A DNA stretch of 64,000 nt from assembly GCF_030936135.1 (NCBI RefSeq), contig NC_082619.1, forward strand, positions 5,149,208-5,213,207, in the 5' to 3' direction. The position numbers and the translations under genes are program-made. The stretch comes from Gavia stellata. Taxonomy: Eukaryota; Chordata; Aves; Gaviiformes; Gaviidae. Positions 13,030 through 25,301 of this stretch are shown piece after piece; positions within the stretch are counted from its first letter, which is position 1; every line of letters starts with the position of its first letter. A model generated the notes under the pieces. That model saw only the letters and a list, made by a program, of their open reading frames with translations. It did no database searches and had not been told where the DNA came from.

Positions 13030-13396
13030 GTCTGCAGAAGGGGAGGCTGAGGGGAGACCTCATCGCTCTCTACAATTACCTGAAAGGGGGTTGTGGTGAG
13101 GTGGGTGTTGGTCTCTTCTCCCAAGTGATGAGTGACAGGACAAGAGGAAACGGCCTCAAGTTGCACCAGGGGAGGTTCAGGCTGGATAGTAGGAAAAGTT
13201 TCTTTACGAAGAGAGTGGTGAAACACTGGAATAAGCTGCCCAGGGAGGTGGTGGAGTCACCATCACTGGAGGTGTTCAAGGAACGTGTGGACATGGCACT
13301 GCGGGACATGGTTTAGTGGCCATGGTGGGGTTGGGTTGGTGGTTGGACTTGATGATCTTACAGGTCTTTTCCAACCTTAGTGATTCTGTGATTCTG
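13030..13396 (+). mobile_element. CR1 LINE fragment, 3' end
   Basis: The sequence reads as the 3' end of a chicken-repeat-1 non-LTR retrotransposon in + orientation. An open frame at 13101-13316 (71 codons) encodes the last part of the ORF2 reverse-transcriptase polyprotein, recognisable by [17 protein letters not shown] and the following SPSLEVFK. After its TAG come the typical 3' untranslated region and the ATTCTGTG-type tandem tail (13381-13396) used for target-primed integration. The 5' end is truncated, as for most CR1 copies, so it cannot move by itself. The left border is approximate. It is the only clear retroelement in the window and supports a bird or other sauropsid source. Confidence 0.88.
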
Positions 13397-14925
13397 GGTA
13401 CCACCAGCTTCCTTCACCCCTGGACTGGGGGACAGTGACCTCCTGCTGAACTGCTTTGGGTCCAGGGGAGAGTCAGGACCTCCAGCGATGGGTTTCCCTG
13501 GGAGGAACAATGTCTGAGGGACCCCCAGGCGGGTTTTGACCCCAGACCTCATGGTCGCAGTCGACTCCTCTAAACATTAGTCCAACAAGAAGGGCTGATG
13601 GGGGAATGAAACAGCTCTTCACCCAACATTTTGGGAATTACCGTGTTCCACCCACTCTATTCCAACACTGCCACAGACAGTATTGCTGCTTGATGGAAAG
13701 CTGTCCCCCCAGGCTAACCAGGCACTGCCATAAAGTATCCATCTATTTTTCCAAGCGATGTGTCTTCTCCCGGCTTCCTCGGTAGTGGGCATCAAGAGGG
13801 GAGGTTGGCATCTCTTCTGCCCTTCAGCTCTTCATTTTCTTTACAGAGCTGCTTTTCTGCATCGTCTCTCCGTGACGAGGTGTGCCCATCTCTCCTGGTT
13901 CCCGCTGTGCTTGTGGCCTCTCCCAGGGTCTCTCTGAACCTGCTTTGGTGCCTTTGCAAATAGGTGGGTCCAAACCTGTTTTTCCAAGTTGGTGTCAGCT
14001 GCTCTTCAAATCAAGGAAAATGCCAGTGAGTTGGTTTTTTTTTTTTTAAAAGGCATTAACTTTGATTTGTAATTAAAACACTCCATTTAATTAGGCAGGT
14101 ACCACAGAACCTTTAGAAACATGACTATTTTTATGTATTTACTCCCCTTCCTTGTGTTTTCCTTAGTGACTGGAGTTCCAGCTAAAACAACCTCCTATTA
14201 AAATGTTGGCTCTTAAAACCAGGAGCTAAAAATACAGCAAGGCCACCGAGCTGCCCTCCCCATCCCCACACCTCTCCCTTGGACCTCTGCATTGGTTTTC
14301 TCCCCATGAGCATCTCAAGGCTTTTGATGGAGCCGGTGCAATCCTGGAGCTTGACTCCCTGGCTTTGCTCCATCAAGCTTTCTCCTACCTTGTGCAAAAA
14401 ACTCGCCGGCTTCAGGCTCAAATATGGCCAGAGCAGCTCTATTGGGATGGAGGAATGGGTTTACTATGGGGTTAGGCTGGGATGCTGCAGCTGGTTTTCT
14501 CCCACCCCATAATTTGGGGGGCCTTTGGAGATGGCTTCACCCTGAAAAGCCCATCCTGATGTGCCTTAAGCTGTAAGAAGGTGCTTGCCATCGCTGTAGC
14601 CGGACTGGGGGGAACAGTTTGCTTTCTCTCAAAACATTTCTGTGTGATACATGCATTTGCCATATAGGAACAATAGCCGTCCTGCCAAGCTAAACACGAG
14701 CTGTTCCCGAAAGTTATTGGCATTTTGCTTTTTGCCAAGGGTCTAGAGAGGAGGCGGGTAAACAGCCATTAACTCTGAGCTGCAGCAAAGAGGTGGCTTG
14801 TTCCTGTGAGTTAGGAGGAGGGAGCTTGGGGCTGGAGGAAATCCCCCTCCGAGCATCCAGGCTGCAGCAACATTAGCGGCTGTTGCTGCTGCGTTTGCCC
14901 TCGGAGCCAAGAAGACTTTGTGCTC

Positions 14926-14940
14926 GGGAAAACTGAGGCA
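14926..14940 (+). repeat. Dispersed 14-mer, copy with one inserted A
   Basis: Reads GGGAAAACTGAGGCA, the window's recurrent 14-mer with one extra A. Confidence 0.5.
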
Positions 14941-17900
14941 CGGGACCTCCATTTCCGTGCACAAACGCGTGCATCTTGCACCCCGAGGAGCACCCTCCTG
15001 CCTTGGTTTGCTCCGGCAAGGTCAAATCCTGCTTTGACTGGGGAGCTGGGCTTGCAGAGCTCGGCCCCCAGGCATCGCGCTTGCTGCGAGCTCTGTTTAA
15101 CGGGGAGGTAATTTCCCAGAGGTGCCTGAAGTTGCCTTAATGTGAGCTGTCAAAATGATGTACAATTGCGCCGGGCTCCCTCGCTCCCCCTGCCTCTCCT
15201 GTGACAATTTTGTCAAAGCTCGTTTTTGAGAAGCTGTTTTGACGGGGTGCTAATGGCTCTTTCCTCATCAGGCAATTGCGAGCGCGGATGTCCCCAAACG
15301 CGCTGAGCGGAAGCGGCTTCTTTCTGTGATAATTAAGAAAAATTGTAATAATGGGTCTAAAGGAGAGCAACCGGGGGTCAGTGCCGCTGCGTACATTGGC
15401 AGCTCGTGTGCCCCCGGTGATGCTCACAGCCTGCAAAGGCCAGAGGTAGCATCTCCTCCATGGGCTGGGGTCGAACAGCTTTTTGGGAGCGTTTGGGCAT
15501 CGCGCATCGCACCTCCGAGGGTTTGCTGGGGGTGCGGGGCTGGGGCTGCCCCTGCAAGCAGGGAGCTGCCTCGGCTCATCTTAATAAAATGAGAGGTTAA
15601 AAATAAAAATCAATAAATGCCAGATTATTGAGATGGGATTAATATCAATTTTAAACACCCCCCCAACATAAATAACGATGCCGCGTAGCCCAGCTAACGA
15701 GATTGGGAGCCTCAGCAATCAAGGCGGAGGATTAGAGATGATCAGAATAAATCCCAAATGATGAGGGACGTTGCCAAACTCTATCCTTGGAAGACCCCAC
15801 CGGCATGGACCTGGCCATGGGGGATGCTCGGGGCTTGCTCTGCCCTGCCCTGAAGCCAGGATGCTTGTATGTGGCTGCGGATTTGGGCAGATGCTGCAGC
15901 GCTCAGTGCCTGCTTGGGTGTTGGAGCTCAGAACCTCATGGCACCTCATTTCTGCATGCCATGGTCAAATCCCACCCGTCCCGCAGCATCCCGTGGGTTC
16001 CCACCTCCGTCCCCGCCGCCTCGGGCTCCGAGGCTGGATCAGGACACTGGGGACACTTAGACGCTGCCTAAAGCCTGTTAACCCGCAGCCCTTGGGTAGC
16101 CCCAAGCATCTTCTCCCGCAGCCACCCATGGTCTCCAGCTGTGCTCTCCCTTCCCAGTTCCCAGCTTAATCCCCATGTGTGTTTTTAATGCCTCTGCATG
16201 TCTCTAAGCTCTTCTGTACCCAGAAGCCAAATGCTCCTTGTAGGATTCAGATGTCTCCCCTGTGGATTAGATGGGATGGCTGCAAATTCCTTGTAATTTC
16301 CTCATGCGGGGTCTATTATCTGCTCCGGGGAGGCGAGGGAGGAGGGGGCTGCAGGGGCAGCCCCCCCCAGTTTCCCATCTGTGTAATGCTGGGCCGGGGC
16401 AGGTTTAGCCAGCGATCCCTTGTCAGGGCTCTGATTCAATTATTCCCCGCTGCGGCTACTGGGGAGCACGGCCCCGGGCTGGGCTTTGGTTCCTGGCATG
16501 GCGCGAGGGAGAAGGACCACTCATCCCTGTGCCGGGGCAGGGGAGGACCACAGCCTCCCCGTCCCACACAGGGCAGACCGCTGCCCGATTGGGCTCTCCC
16601 CCTGTCCCGGTTAGCTGGTTCATCAGCTGCCCGTGCTATTAAATATCATTGCTGCTTAATTCAGGTGGCTGGGATGCAGTCGTGGTTACCGGCTGGATTT
16701 GCTGATTCAGCAGGTTAGGAGGAAATCCTTTCCTTTACGGATGGCAGCTGGGCAGAGGGGGAGGAGGTTTTGGGAGGGGAGTCTTTCAATGCCAGGGATT
16801 TCTGGCTGGTCTGGGCTGTGTGGTCCAGGACCTCGGTCCCTGCTGCTGGTTGTCTTGCATCCAGTGGCCAGAGAACAAGCGAGCTGGCATTTTCAGGTCC
16901 TTGAATGCATTTGCCTAATCCATACGGTACTAGGGATGGAGAGCATCAAACGAAGGCAGCCCCGTGCATCCCGCATCTTACCGCGCGTTGTAGCATCCTC
17001 CCCCGAGGCTGCTGCCGCCTTCCCGGGGTGGGAGCCCGGATTTGTCTTTCTGATGCCTCAGTCAATGGCATCGATTGGGCTGAAGCAAAGAATCGATTGT
17101 AATTTGGTCGGAGGGCCCGGTGCTGGGTGCGAGAAGAGTAATTAGAGCAGCAGAGGCAGCATGGGGCCGGCTGCTGCGAGGTCGGGGCACTGGGGCAGCC
17201 GCTGGAGCCCATCGCCTGGGGAGGGATGGATGGACGGCAGGGCGGGCGAGGGGCTGGCTCCTGCTTCCCCGGCAGCCGGGATGACCTTCGGCACCCAAAG
17301 CCCCCCCCGACTGGCAGGAACAAGGGGGTTTACACTGCTAAGGGCTGGCTCCCTGACGCTAGGTATTTTCCTAGCGTGCTTCCCCTCCCTCTCCCCCCTG
17401 GAGCAGCATCTCCAGCCCTAGGAAGCGATTTTCCCCAAATCAGACTGATGCTGGGAGTTGCCTGCATGGGGGGGACCTCAGGGACCCCGCTGCACTCCCC
17501 AAGGAGCAAGTGATGGGGAATCCCAGCGGGAGTCAGCTCTTGCTGTTGGGGGGGAAAAAGGGAAAAATTTCCCCGCAGCCCAAGGAAATGGCATCAAAAA
17601 ACCCCGAGCTGGGCTGCGATGCTCGTGTGCTGAAGCTGTTCCCGGCTCTCCCTTGCCCTTCCAGCCTGCCTGCAACTCGCTGGCAAATCCCACCCACACA
17701 GAGCAAGCCTGCTGCTTTCCCCAGCTCTGCCTTCGCAGGGGGCTGCCGTGAAATGGCCTTTCTGCTCTTCCCCAGCAAGAATTACAGGGCCATCTGGATT
17801 TCAAAGAGCAGCCGGGCAGCTGGTTTAATTAGAAGCTGTTCCTTGCAGAAGGAAGGAGGGGGCTCGTGCCCGACGGACACCCCCAGCTTTGTCCTCCCGT

Positions 17901-20767
17901 GCTGTCTGTGGGGATGCTGGAGAACCGCATCCCGGGTGGGTCTTGGGGGATGTCTGCACGCATCCAGGCTTGGGAGAAAGCCGGGGGCGGTTTTCGGCAC
18001 TGGGTGGGTGGAACGGAAGGGAAAGGAGGATGTAAACTTGGGGAAAAGGTCAGGCGTGCTATAAATAAGTGGCATCCGGGGAAAGAAATGTCAGTGTGCG
18101 GCAGTAGCGACACACCAGTCCCCGAGATGGGGAGGGAAAGGGTGCGGATGGTTGTTATCTGGGGGCTAAAATCCACAGGAATCGGGGCCAGGGCGGCGAT
18201 GGCGGGGGCTCTCCCTGTATTTGGTGGGTCAAAGCATGGATGTCGTGCTGCCTGGGTTGTTATTGGGGATGCTATTGCAGCCGAGCAGGGTTTAGGCATG
18301 TCAGTCACAAGCTGCTCTGCAGTCCAGGCTCTCGGGGCCCCGAAAGTTGTTCTACTGCTGTCTGATGGGGGAAACCAGGCTGGAGCCGAGGATTTCCAGC
18401 TGCTCCGCTCCCAGGACCATCCTCAGCCCTTTTATCAGCGAAGATGGGTAGATGGGGGTGCCTTTTCATGGTTCTCCTGCCCGAGCTGGGAGCTCATGGG
18501 TCAGGAGGATGATGCAGGAGTGGGTGAGCATCCTGGGGGGTTTGCTTTTGGGGATGGGCGAGAGTCAGCAAAGCAGGGTGCGGTGCTGCCTACGCTCGCA
18601 CCCCGCTTTGGGGCACCCCCTGAGGCTGTGCTGCCCTTCCTGGGGAGCGAGGCGTGCTCCCCAGGGCTGATTGCACATTTGTCCCCAAAGTGGTCTGACT
18701 CGCTGCCTAATCATCTTCCCCGGCAGCCCTCTGAATGCAGGGCTGATTGCTGCCTGGCGGGGAGGGAGTGCGGAGCGGGGGGAAGCCGAGTCGGGGCCAA
18801 GCCCAGCTGCAGGGAAGCGATTCCAGCAGCCGACGCGTTTGCTCCCCGGCCGGGCTGGCTCGCTGGGGTGGTTTTGGCAGTGAGCTGAGGACTAGCCAAC
18901 TCGTCTCACGAGTTTGTGCCAGTCTCGGTTGAAGGGGTGTTCTCGGGAGCTTTGTGTCCTGATGGTGCAGGACCCCCGGCTCCCCAGCAGAGCCCTGGGG
19001 GGCTGCCACCTCTCCCTGCGATGGCTGACAGCCTCGTGTCCCCTGGGAGTGCCCTGGCAGAGCTGTAAAGGGGTGACCTGGGGAGTCCCTGGATCTGCAG
19101 GCTGGTGTCACTGCCTTCGTGATTTCTGGCTGGGGATTTCCTCCCCGTCACTGCAGTGTCCCCTGAGCCCCCAGCTCCCTCCTAACCCTGGGAAGGTTTG
19201 GGGCTGTTGTTGCAATGCCCGGAGCTTGGGGGCACAGGGTGCTGAGCCGGGAGTCTCCAGCGGGACGGAGCTGCCAGTCCTGGGCTGTGTGCTAGTGGGG
19301 CGGTGCGGGAAATGGGCACGTTGCGTTTCCTTGAGCCCTTCATTGTGGTGTCTGGGCTGCAGCGGGAGGGGACCCATGGAAGGGCCATGGCCTCTTTTCA
19401 CTCTCTCTGGGCTCACGTGTATGGGCAGGAGCAGACAGCTTGGAGGGCTGTGGCCTCCAGTAATCCCGTTACAGGTAGCTCTTTGCTCATCAGGCAGTGG
19501 CAGGCGAGGATTTGCCCACCCACCGTGGGGCAGGGAGCAGTTGGGGGGAGGCTGGGGCTGGAGGGGCACAGCCGGTCCCCCCGGCAGGTTGGGCTCTGCC
19601 TGCTTCCCCCCTCCATACAGCCCCCCCGGTTTGCTCCCCACGGCTCGGTTTCTGGGGGCTACTTGGCACGGCCGTGGGGAAAGCGATCCCGGCTACTCGG
19701 TCCTCGGGGGCTTCCCTGGGACCCTGCTGAGCCCCCACCAGGGATGCTTGGTTTGAGGGAGATGGAGTGCAGGCAGGGAGGTGCGTGGCTCCGGCCCCCC
19801 CGCAGCCACCGTCTGCTCCCCTCCGAACAAAGGCGGCTCTGAGCCTCCCCTGCCTCTTGGCACGTTACAAGAGAGCCCTTCTCTCCGGCAGCAAAAGCCC
19901 TTTCCAAGCCTGGCCCCCCTCTCCCCGGACGGGCTGCAACCCCCTTCGCCGCCCTCCGCCAGCCCTGCCTGGGTGGCTGGAGCCCAGCCTGGCACCTGCC
20001 TGCCCGTCCCCTTCCCGGGGTGCTGCGGGATCCAGCTGCAGAGGGGACCCCGGCAGGCTTGTCACCTCCTGCAGCTGGGCCAGCACGTGCCCTCGCTGCT
20101 GGGATTTTGGGGGGGCAATGCTTGCGAGGCAGAGGGTCCCGCAGTCCGATGCTCCCTGCATGGCACCGGCAAGAGTCCTGGGGGAGCGGGGCTTGGGGAA
20201 GTGCGGTGTGCAGGGGGGGCTTGGCTCGGTGTGCTAGCCAGCCCCCCCATTTAGGGGTGCCTGCTGCTTCCCCGCAAGCCTCGATGCCCCCTGGTTCAGG
20301 CTGCGCTGAGGAGCGGTGCTGGCTGGCTGCAGCTTGCATGCCGGAGCATGGCGGATGCAGCGGGAGCTGCTCCGGCAGCAGCCACGCAGGGCTGGGGTGG
20401 GCTTCGGCCGGGGGGCCCGGGGAGCCCAGCACGCCCGGCTGCAGCGGGGAACGGGGAAGGGGGAAGAGCTCCTGCCGCCGGTAATTACCGGCGAGGTTGA
20501 TGCCACATGATTCAGGGACGTCAGCAGAGTGTGTCACAGCTGATGACACGCCGCATGTGCAGGGGCTGGAAAGGATGCCAGGGCGAGAGGTTGGAGCACT
20601 GGGACAGCAGCGTCTGCCTCGCAGCGCTGAGCCAGCCTCGCCGCCCGACCTTCAGTGAGTCACCTCTCCTCCCCAGCCTGCCATCGCACACTCGAAGTGG
20701 CCCAACCTGTCCCTCTCCCTCCGGGAGCTCAGCTCTCCGGCAGGGCAGGCAGGCTGCCGAAGCCCCG

Positions 20768-20781
20768 TGCCTCAGTTTCCC
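20768..20781 (-). repeat. Dispersed 14-mer, inverted exact copy
   Basis: Reads TGCCTCAGTTTCCC on the + strand, the sixth exact copy in the window. Confidence 0.6.
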
Positions 20782-23375
20782 CGCGGTGCAGGGGAGGTGG
20801 CAGCTGAGCAGCTGCCGTGGGGTGGTGCTCCCCCCCCCTCCCCGCAAGGAGAGATGCACACTCACGGCTTTTTGGGGACATGCTAGGGGAAGCCAAGACA
20901 AAGTGTCGTTACTCACGGCGATGACAGCACCGATGACAAGTCCCCCAGCCCCCAGGAGCACGTGCTGTGCCCATGCTCCCCGCGCGGGGAGGTGTGTTCC
21001 CAGTGCCAGAGAGGCCCAGTGAGTAATGGGGTGGGCGGCAGTGCCGGGGTGCCGTGGGGGGGGCGGGAGCGGCAGCGCTGTGCTGCCAGGCTGGAGGGGG
21101 CTGCAGTTGGTGGCACTGAGCAGAGCACGCTCCGGCACCCTTTTAGGGTGGGGGGGACCACTGCCAGCCCCAGGAGTGCTGGGGGGGACGTTCCCCACCG
21201 GAGGGCAGTAGGATGGGGGGCTATGGCACCAGCATGGGGACAGTCAGCCTTGTGCCAAGGGTGAGACGGGTCCCCGGGGAGGTCGGTGGTGCCTTGCTGC
21301 CCCTTGCCTGGGGGAGCAAACCCCGGCCCATGGTGCCTGGAGGTGGCTGCCGTGGGTCCGGGGTCTCGCACCCCGCCTGGGCTGTACCTGCCCCAGCCAA
21401 GGTCCCACGGAGCAGTGTCACGGGGCTGAGCCCAACTTTCCCTGTCCGGCACTGGGACAGGGATGCCTTGCACCACGGAGAGAAATATTTTGGCAGGAGA
21501 AGTAGGTGACGAGATAAGGATGGGGTATCGCATTACCGGAGTCGGATCCTTCTTTGAGGTTAATAAGACAAGACAGACAATTGCTGCTGCTTGATCCAGG
21601 GAGTGTTATGTGAGTGAGTCTATTAGTGGGCTGATGAGTAATCAGCTACGTTGGAGACCTGCTAACGGGAGGAAAAAGTTGTTAACGTGACTCAACTGAC
21701 CCCTCTTCGCAGAAGTTAGTGTGTCTTTTCTGAAATACCACAGGTGGATTGTTCCATGACTTGGACGTGGAGCCGGGAAGGCATGGCAGGATATTCCTCC
21801 TTGCTTGCCAGCTGGAGTCACGAGCGGGTGATGAGCCACCAGCGACAGGAGAGGGGACGGGGAGGGAAGGAGTTTAACCCCGCTCGGCGTGAGCCGAGCC
21901 CATCTGCCTGCTTGTCCTTCAGTGACTCCGTCAACGGGCTTTTTTGGTCTTTCCCGTGGCAGGCTCACTGTGCACGCAGCGACGCTGCAGGCTGGCTCAG
22001 CGTTTCCATGCTCAGCTCCCGCGTTTTGAGGGCTCCTGCGTGTCCCTGCCCTGAAGCTGTCTTCCTCGCTGCGGTGGCAGGGATGGGACGGGCTCCCTTC
22101 TCCCGGTCCCCGTGCGGAGTGGGGAGGAGATGACAGCTGGGCGATGTGGGATGCTGTGAGACACCGAGTCCCACTTTCCGAATGTGGGCCGTTGCCTCCC
22201 GAAGTGCAGGAGGCAGCTCTCCCGGGAGATCAGGTGTTGTGAGACTCGTGACTCCACCATGCAAATGCTGGAGGCTGTGAATAATCATGTACTTGTGCAG
22301 GGAGACTCAGCCCCGCGTGGGCTGGAGCATCCCGCGGCCAGGCAGGAGGCAGCTGAGCCCGGATCTCCTGCTCTCCCGGCCGGATTGCCGGCAGCGAGGG
22401 GCCAGGAGGAGAGCGGCAGCGACCCGCACCCCGGGAAGCCTGGTTTTCAGGTCAGCCCCTCTCCAGCGGCAAGTATTTTTGCTGCCCCATGTGAAGGCTG
22501 AACCAGAACCTCGCGGCTCCGAGGGCTGGAAATCTCTGAATTACCAGCCTGGACTCATAGTTCATTCCCTCTTTTCTTGTGCTGATACCCAAACTTAAAC
22601 CCCTGTCCCTGATCCTGAGAGCCAAGTCCCAGGGAGGTGGCAGCAGGGCTTGACCGGGGCTGCGTCGCTCCCAGACGATCCTGCGTGCGATGGGGAGAGC
22701 TGCATCCCCCAAGTCTCTTGCTCTTGTGCTAATCCGAGGAGTCCTCCCTCATCTGTTAGAGTTTTCCAAAAAAACCCCAAAAGCAATGACATTTTTATCC
22801 TTCTTGTTAGGCAAAGTGGTAAATTTATCGCTGGGCAGTTGTCAAGTGACTCAGCTGTGCGTGGTAGGCTGTGCTCTCCGTGGCTGTGCGGTGGAGGGCA
22901 AGGGCAGTCTTACTGGGTCCTGGTCGGCGATGAATCCTTTTTTCCCCTTCCCGTCTCCTTTCGAGCCGGGGAGACCACGGGCATCCCCAGGCCAGTGGCA
23001 CGAAAGACGGATACGGCTCAGGCCAGCGAAATGCTGCTGCCAAAGCTGCTCTGCCTTGGAAAGAAGAAGGGATTCACCTGCTAGGCGGGAAGGTGTCGGC
23101 TCCAGGGCCACCTGCATCCCACGGGGACCGCGTCGCCGTGCCCTGTGGGGACGGGTCCGGGGCGTGCGTGGGTCCGGGGCGTGCGTGGCTTATTTGGCTC
23201 CGGCTCATTCGCCGGGAGCTGGTCTCGGCAGGGAGGGCTGCCTGCCTGCCTCCCACATGGCGGGGTGGCTGTGGCCGAGGACCTGGGTGCTCCTTGCCTT
23301 GCTGCCGGCTGCCTTCGCCCGCTCCCAGCTCTGCCACCGCAGACTGACGTGAAAGTACACGGAGTGCCCTGTTCA

Positions 23376-23400
23376 TGTAAATAAACCCAGCTATAAATAG
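23376..23400 (+). promoter_or_regulatory. FOX-like and MEF2-like site pair
   Basis: TGTAAATAAAC (23376-23386) fits the forkhead consensus. CTATAAATAG (23391-23400) fits the MEF2 consensus YTA(W4)TAR exactly. The two are separated by four bases. The second could also serve as a TATA-like element. Function is inferred from motif only. Confidence 0.3.
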
Positions 23401-24719
23401 AGAGGGAGAGAAGTGTGAAAACAGTGGGGAATGGATTTCATAAAACCAGCAAATTAGTCTGGAGAAACAAGGGTGTGAACCGGCAGCCGTGCTCCAATCC
23501 GAGCCCATATTTCCCGTTTCTTGAGGGATGCTGGTGGGGCCCCTGTGCTGTGCTCGGCTCGGAGAGGTGCGCGCCAGGGGTGGGGCTGGGTTCTCCCCAT
23601 CTGCCGTGGGCTCCTGATGCCTCCCGGGTTGGGCTGTGTTAGCGCAGGTGTCATCGATGCCCTTAGTTATTTTTTTTTTCTCTTTGAAATTGTGGCAAAA
23701 CCCAGCTAAAGACATGAAGGTGATCTGGCTGGTAGCACGGACTCTAGCTGGACCAGGCTGTGTCGACTCCGTCCAGCTGGACGAGGGTGGATGGAGCTCT
23801 GCCGGCCTTGGGCTTGCTCCCTCGCGGGCAGGAGGTGATGGCTGGGATTCTTTGGGTGCTTTGAAGCCAGCAGGACCGGAGTGGGAAGGGTGCTGGCCAA
23901 GGGGCTGTGCCCTCCCGAGCTGCTGCAAACCTGACTTTCAGGAACCAGGCTGTACCCACCCGGCTCGGCGTGCGATCCGGAGAGCAGCTTGAAGAGCACA
24001 ACCACCCCAAGGCAAGGGTCATCCTTGGCTCTGCCAACCCCGCCAGCCCACCCTGCGGATTTGCAAGCTTTCACTGCAGACCTCAGCACTGAGAGCTGAG
24101 TCAGATTTTTATGAGGTCCTGGATTTTGCTGGGGAAGCGAACTGCCCGGGAGCTGGCGTGCGCCTGGGCTGGGGGATGCTCTCTGCCGGGCCTCGTGCTG
24201 CCCGCAGGTCCTCGTCTCCAGCCGAGGGCCGTGCCAGCGCCCCATCCTCCACGAGCGTAATCGCGGGCAGGAGGTGTGGGATGCTCCTCAAACGCTTGCA
24301 ACCTCTACAAGGGTTGGCTTTTTTTGCCTCTTTCCAGTACAGGCGCGGGAAGAAGAAGTGGGAAGATCAGCAGCTGCTCAAACCTCTCCCCAGATGCTCT
24401 CCCAACGGTGTGGGCAAGGGGAAGACTGGGAGTGCTGGGGACAAAACAGCGTGCCCCCCTCTCCACCCGAGCCTGTCCCATCCTGGGCTGCCTGTCATCT
24501 CAGGGGAAGTTCAGCGGCCCGTTTCTCCCGCTGGCACGCTCCTCGGGGAGCGAGCCCGGCTGTTTGCCCATCTGGCGTCACCGGAGGTCTTTGCAGGGAG
24601 GAGAGGGTGGGCTGAGATGGGAGAGCACAGGCGGACTTTCTGTTTTCTACCTATTTTCCATGGAATCGGACCCCAGTTCTCTCTTTTCAAATGGAGGGGT
24701 GTGCTCAGCAGGGCACAAA

Positions 24720-25301
24720 GCTGTGCCAGGGACACAATGGAGGGGACAGGGTGACACGGAGCTGTCGCAGGGCGTAGGGGTGGGGGCGAGCGGCGTCGAG
24801 CAGGAGCAGGGGGAGGTGACACAGGTGGTTCAGGGTGGCGGGAGGAGGTGGTACCACTGGTGCAAGGGGCGGCAGCGGCACGGAGCCGGTGCTGGGTGTG
24901 AGGTGGCCGGTGAACGTGACACCAAGCTGTGGCAGGTGGCGAGGAGGTGGCGGAGCGGTGCAGGGTCCTGGCAGAAGTGACAGCGAGCTGGTGCAGGGGA
25001 CAGGTGGCACAGCTGATGCAGGGTGGCGGAGGGATGACACCGAATCTCTGCTGGGGGTGCAGATGGTGGGAGGGACATCACCCTGGGTTGATGCGGGGTA
25101 CAAGGTTGCGGTGGCACTGGGCAGGTGGCAGGGACGTGACCCCAAGCTGGTGCAGGGTAGCAGGGGCAGGTGGCACACCGATGTTGGTTGGGGTGATGCA
25201 GAGCTGGTGCAGGGGGCAGGTGGCTCAGCCCGTGGTGGGGAGGTGACCCTGCGTGTGTGCAAAGTGGCACTGGGGTGTCAGAGAGGTGGTGTATGGCAGC
25301 A
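24720..25301 (+). repeat. Degenerate GT-rich repeat region flanking the minisatellite
   Basis: Phrases such as GTGACA, AGCTGGTGCAGGG and GCAGGTGGC recur at irregular spacing. They resemble the 43-bp unit that follows but with substitutions and indels, so this looks like an older, decayed part of the same array. Confidence 0.5.

Larger units (their letters stand above)
13397..25301. other. Intergenic region, no gene recognised
   Basis: No exon with recognisable protein similarity is visible on either strand. The stretch includes AT-rich islands at about 14,030-14,110 and 15,580-15,740, a FOX/MEF2-like motif pair at 23,376-23,400, two further 14-mer copies and, from about 24,720, an increasingly GT-rich, imperfectly repeated sequence that looks like a decayed continuation of the downstream minisatellite. 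Confidence 0.55.

Noticed and set aside
17866..18888. 340-codon + strand open frame in the intergenic region
   Set aside because: No recognisable domain, low-complexity Gly/Ala/Cys mixture, no splice or promoter context. Probably a chance GC-rich frame.
19659..20549. 296-codon antisense frame in a GC-rich stretch that might be a neighbouring gene's first exon
   Set aside because: No signal peptide, domain or similarity to JAM3 or another expected neighbour was recognised.
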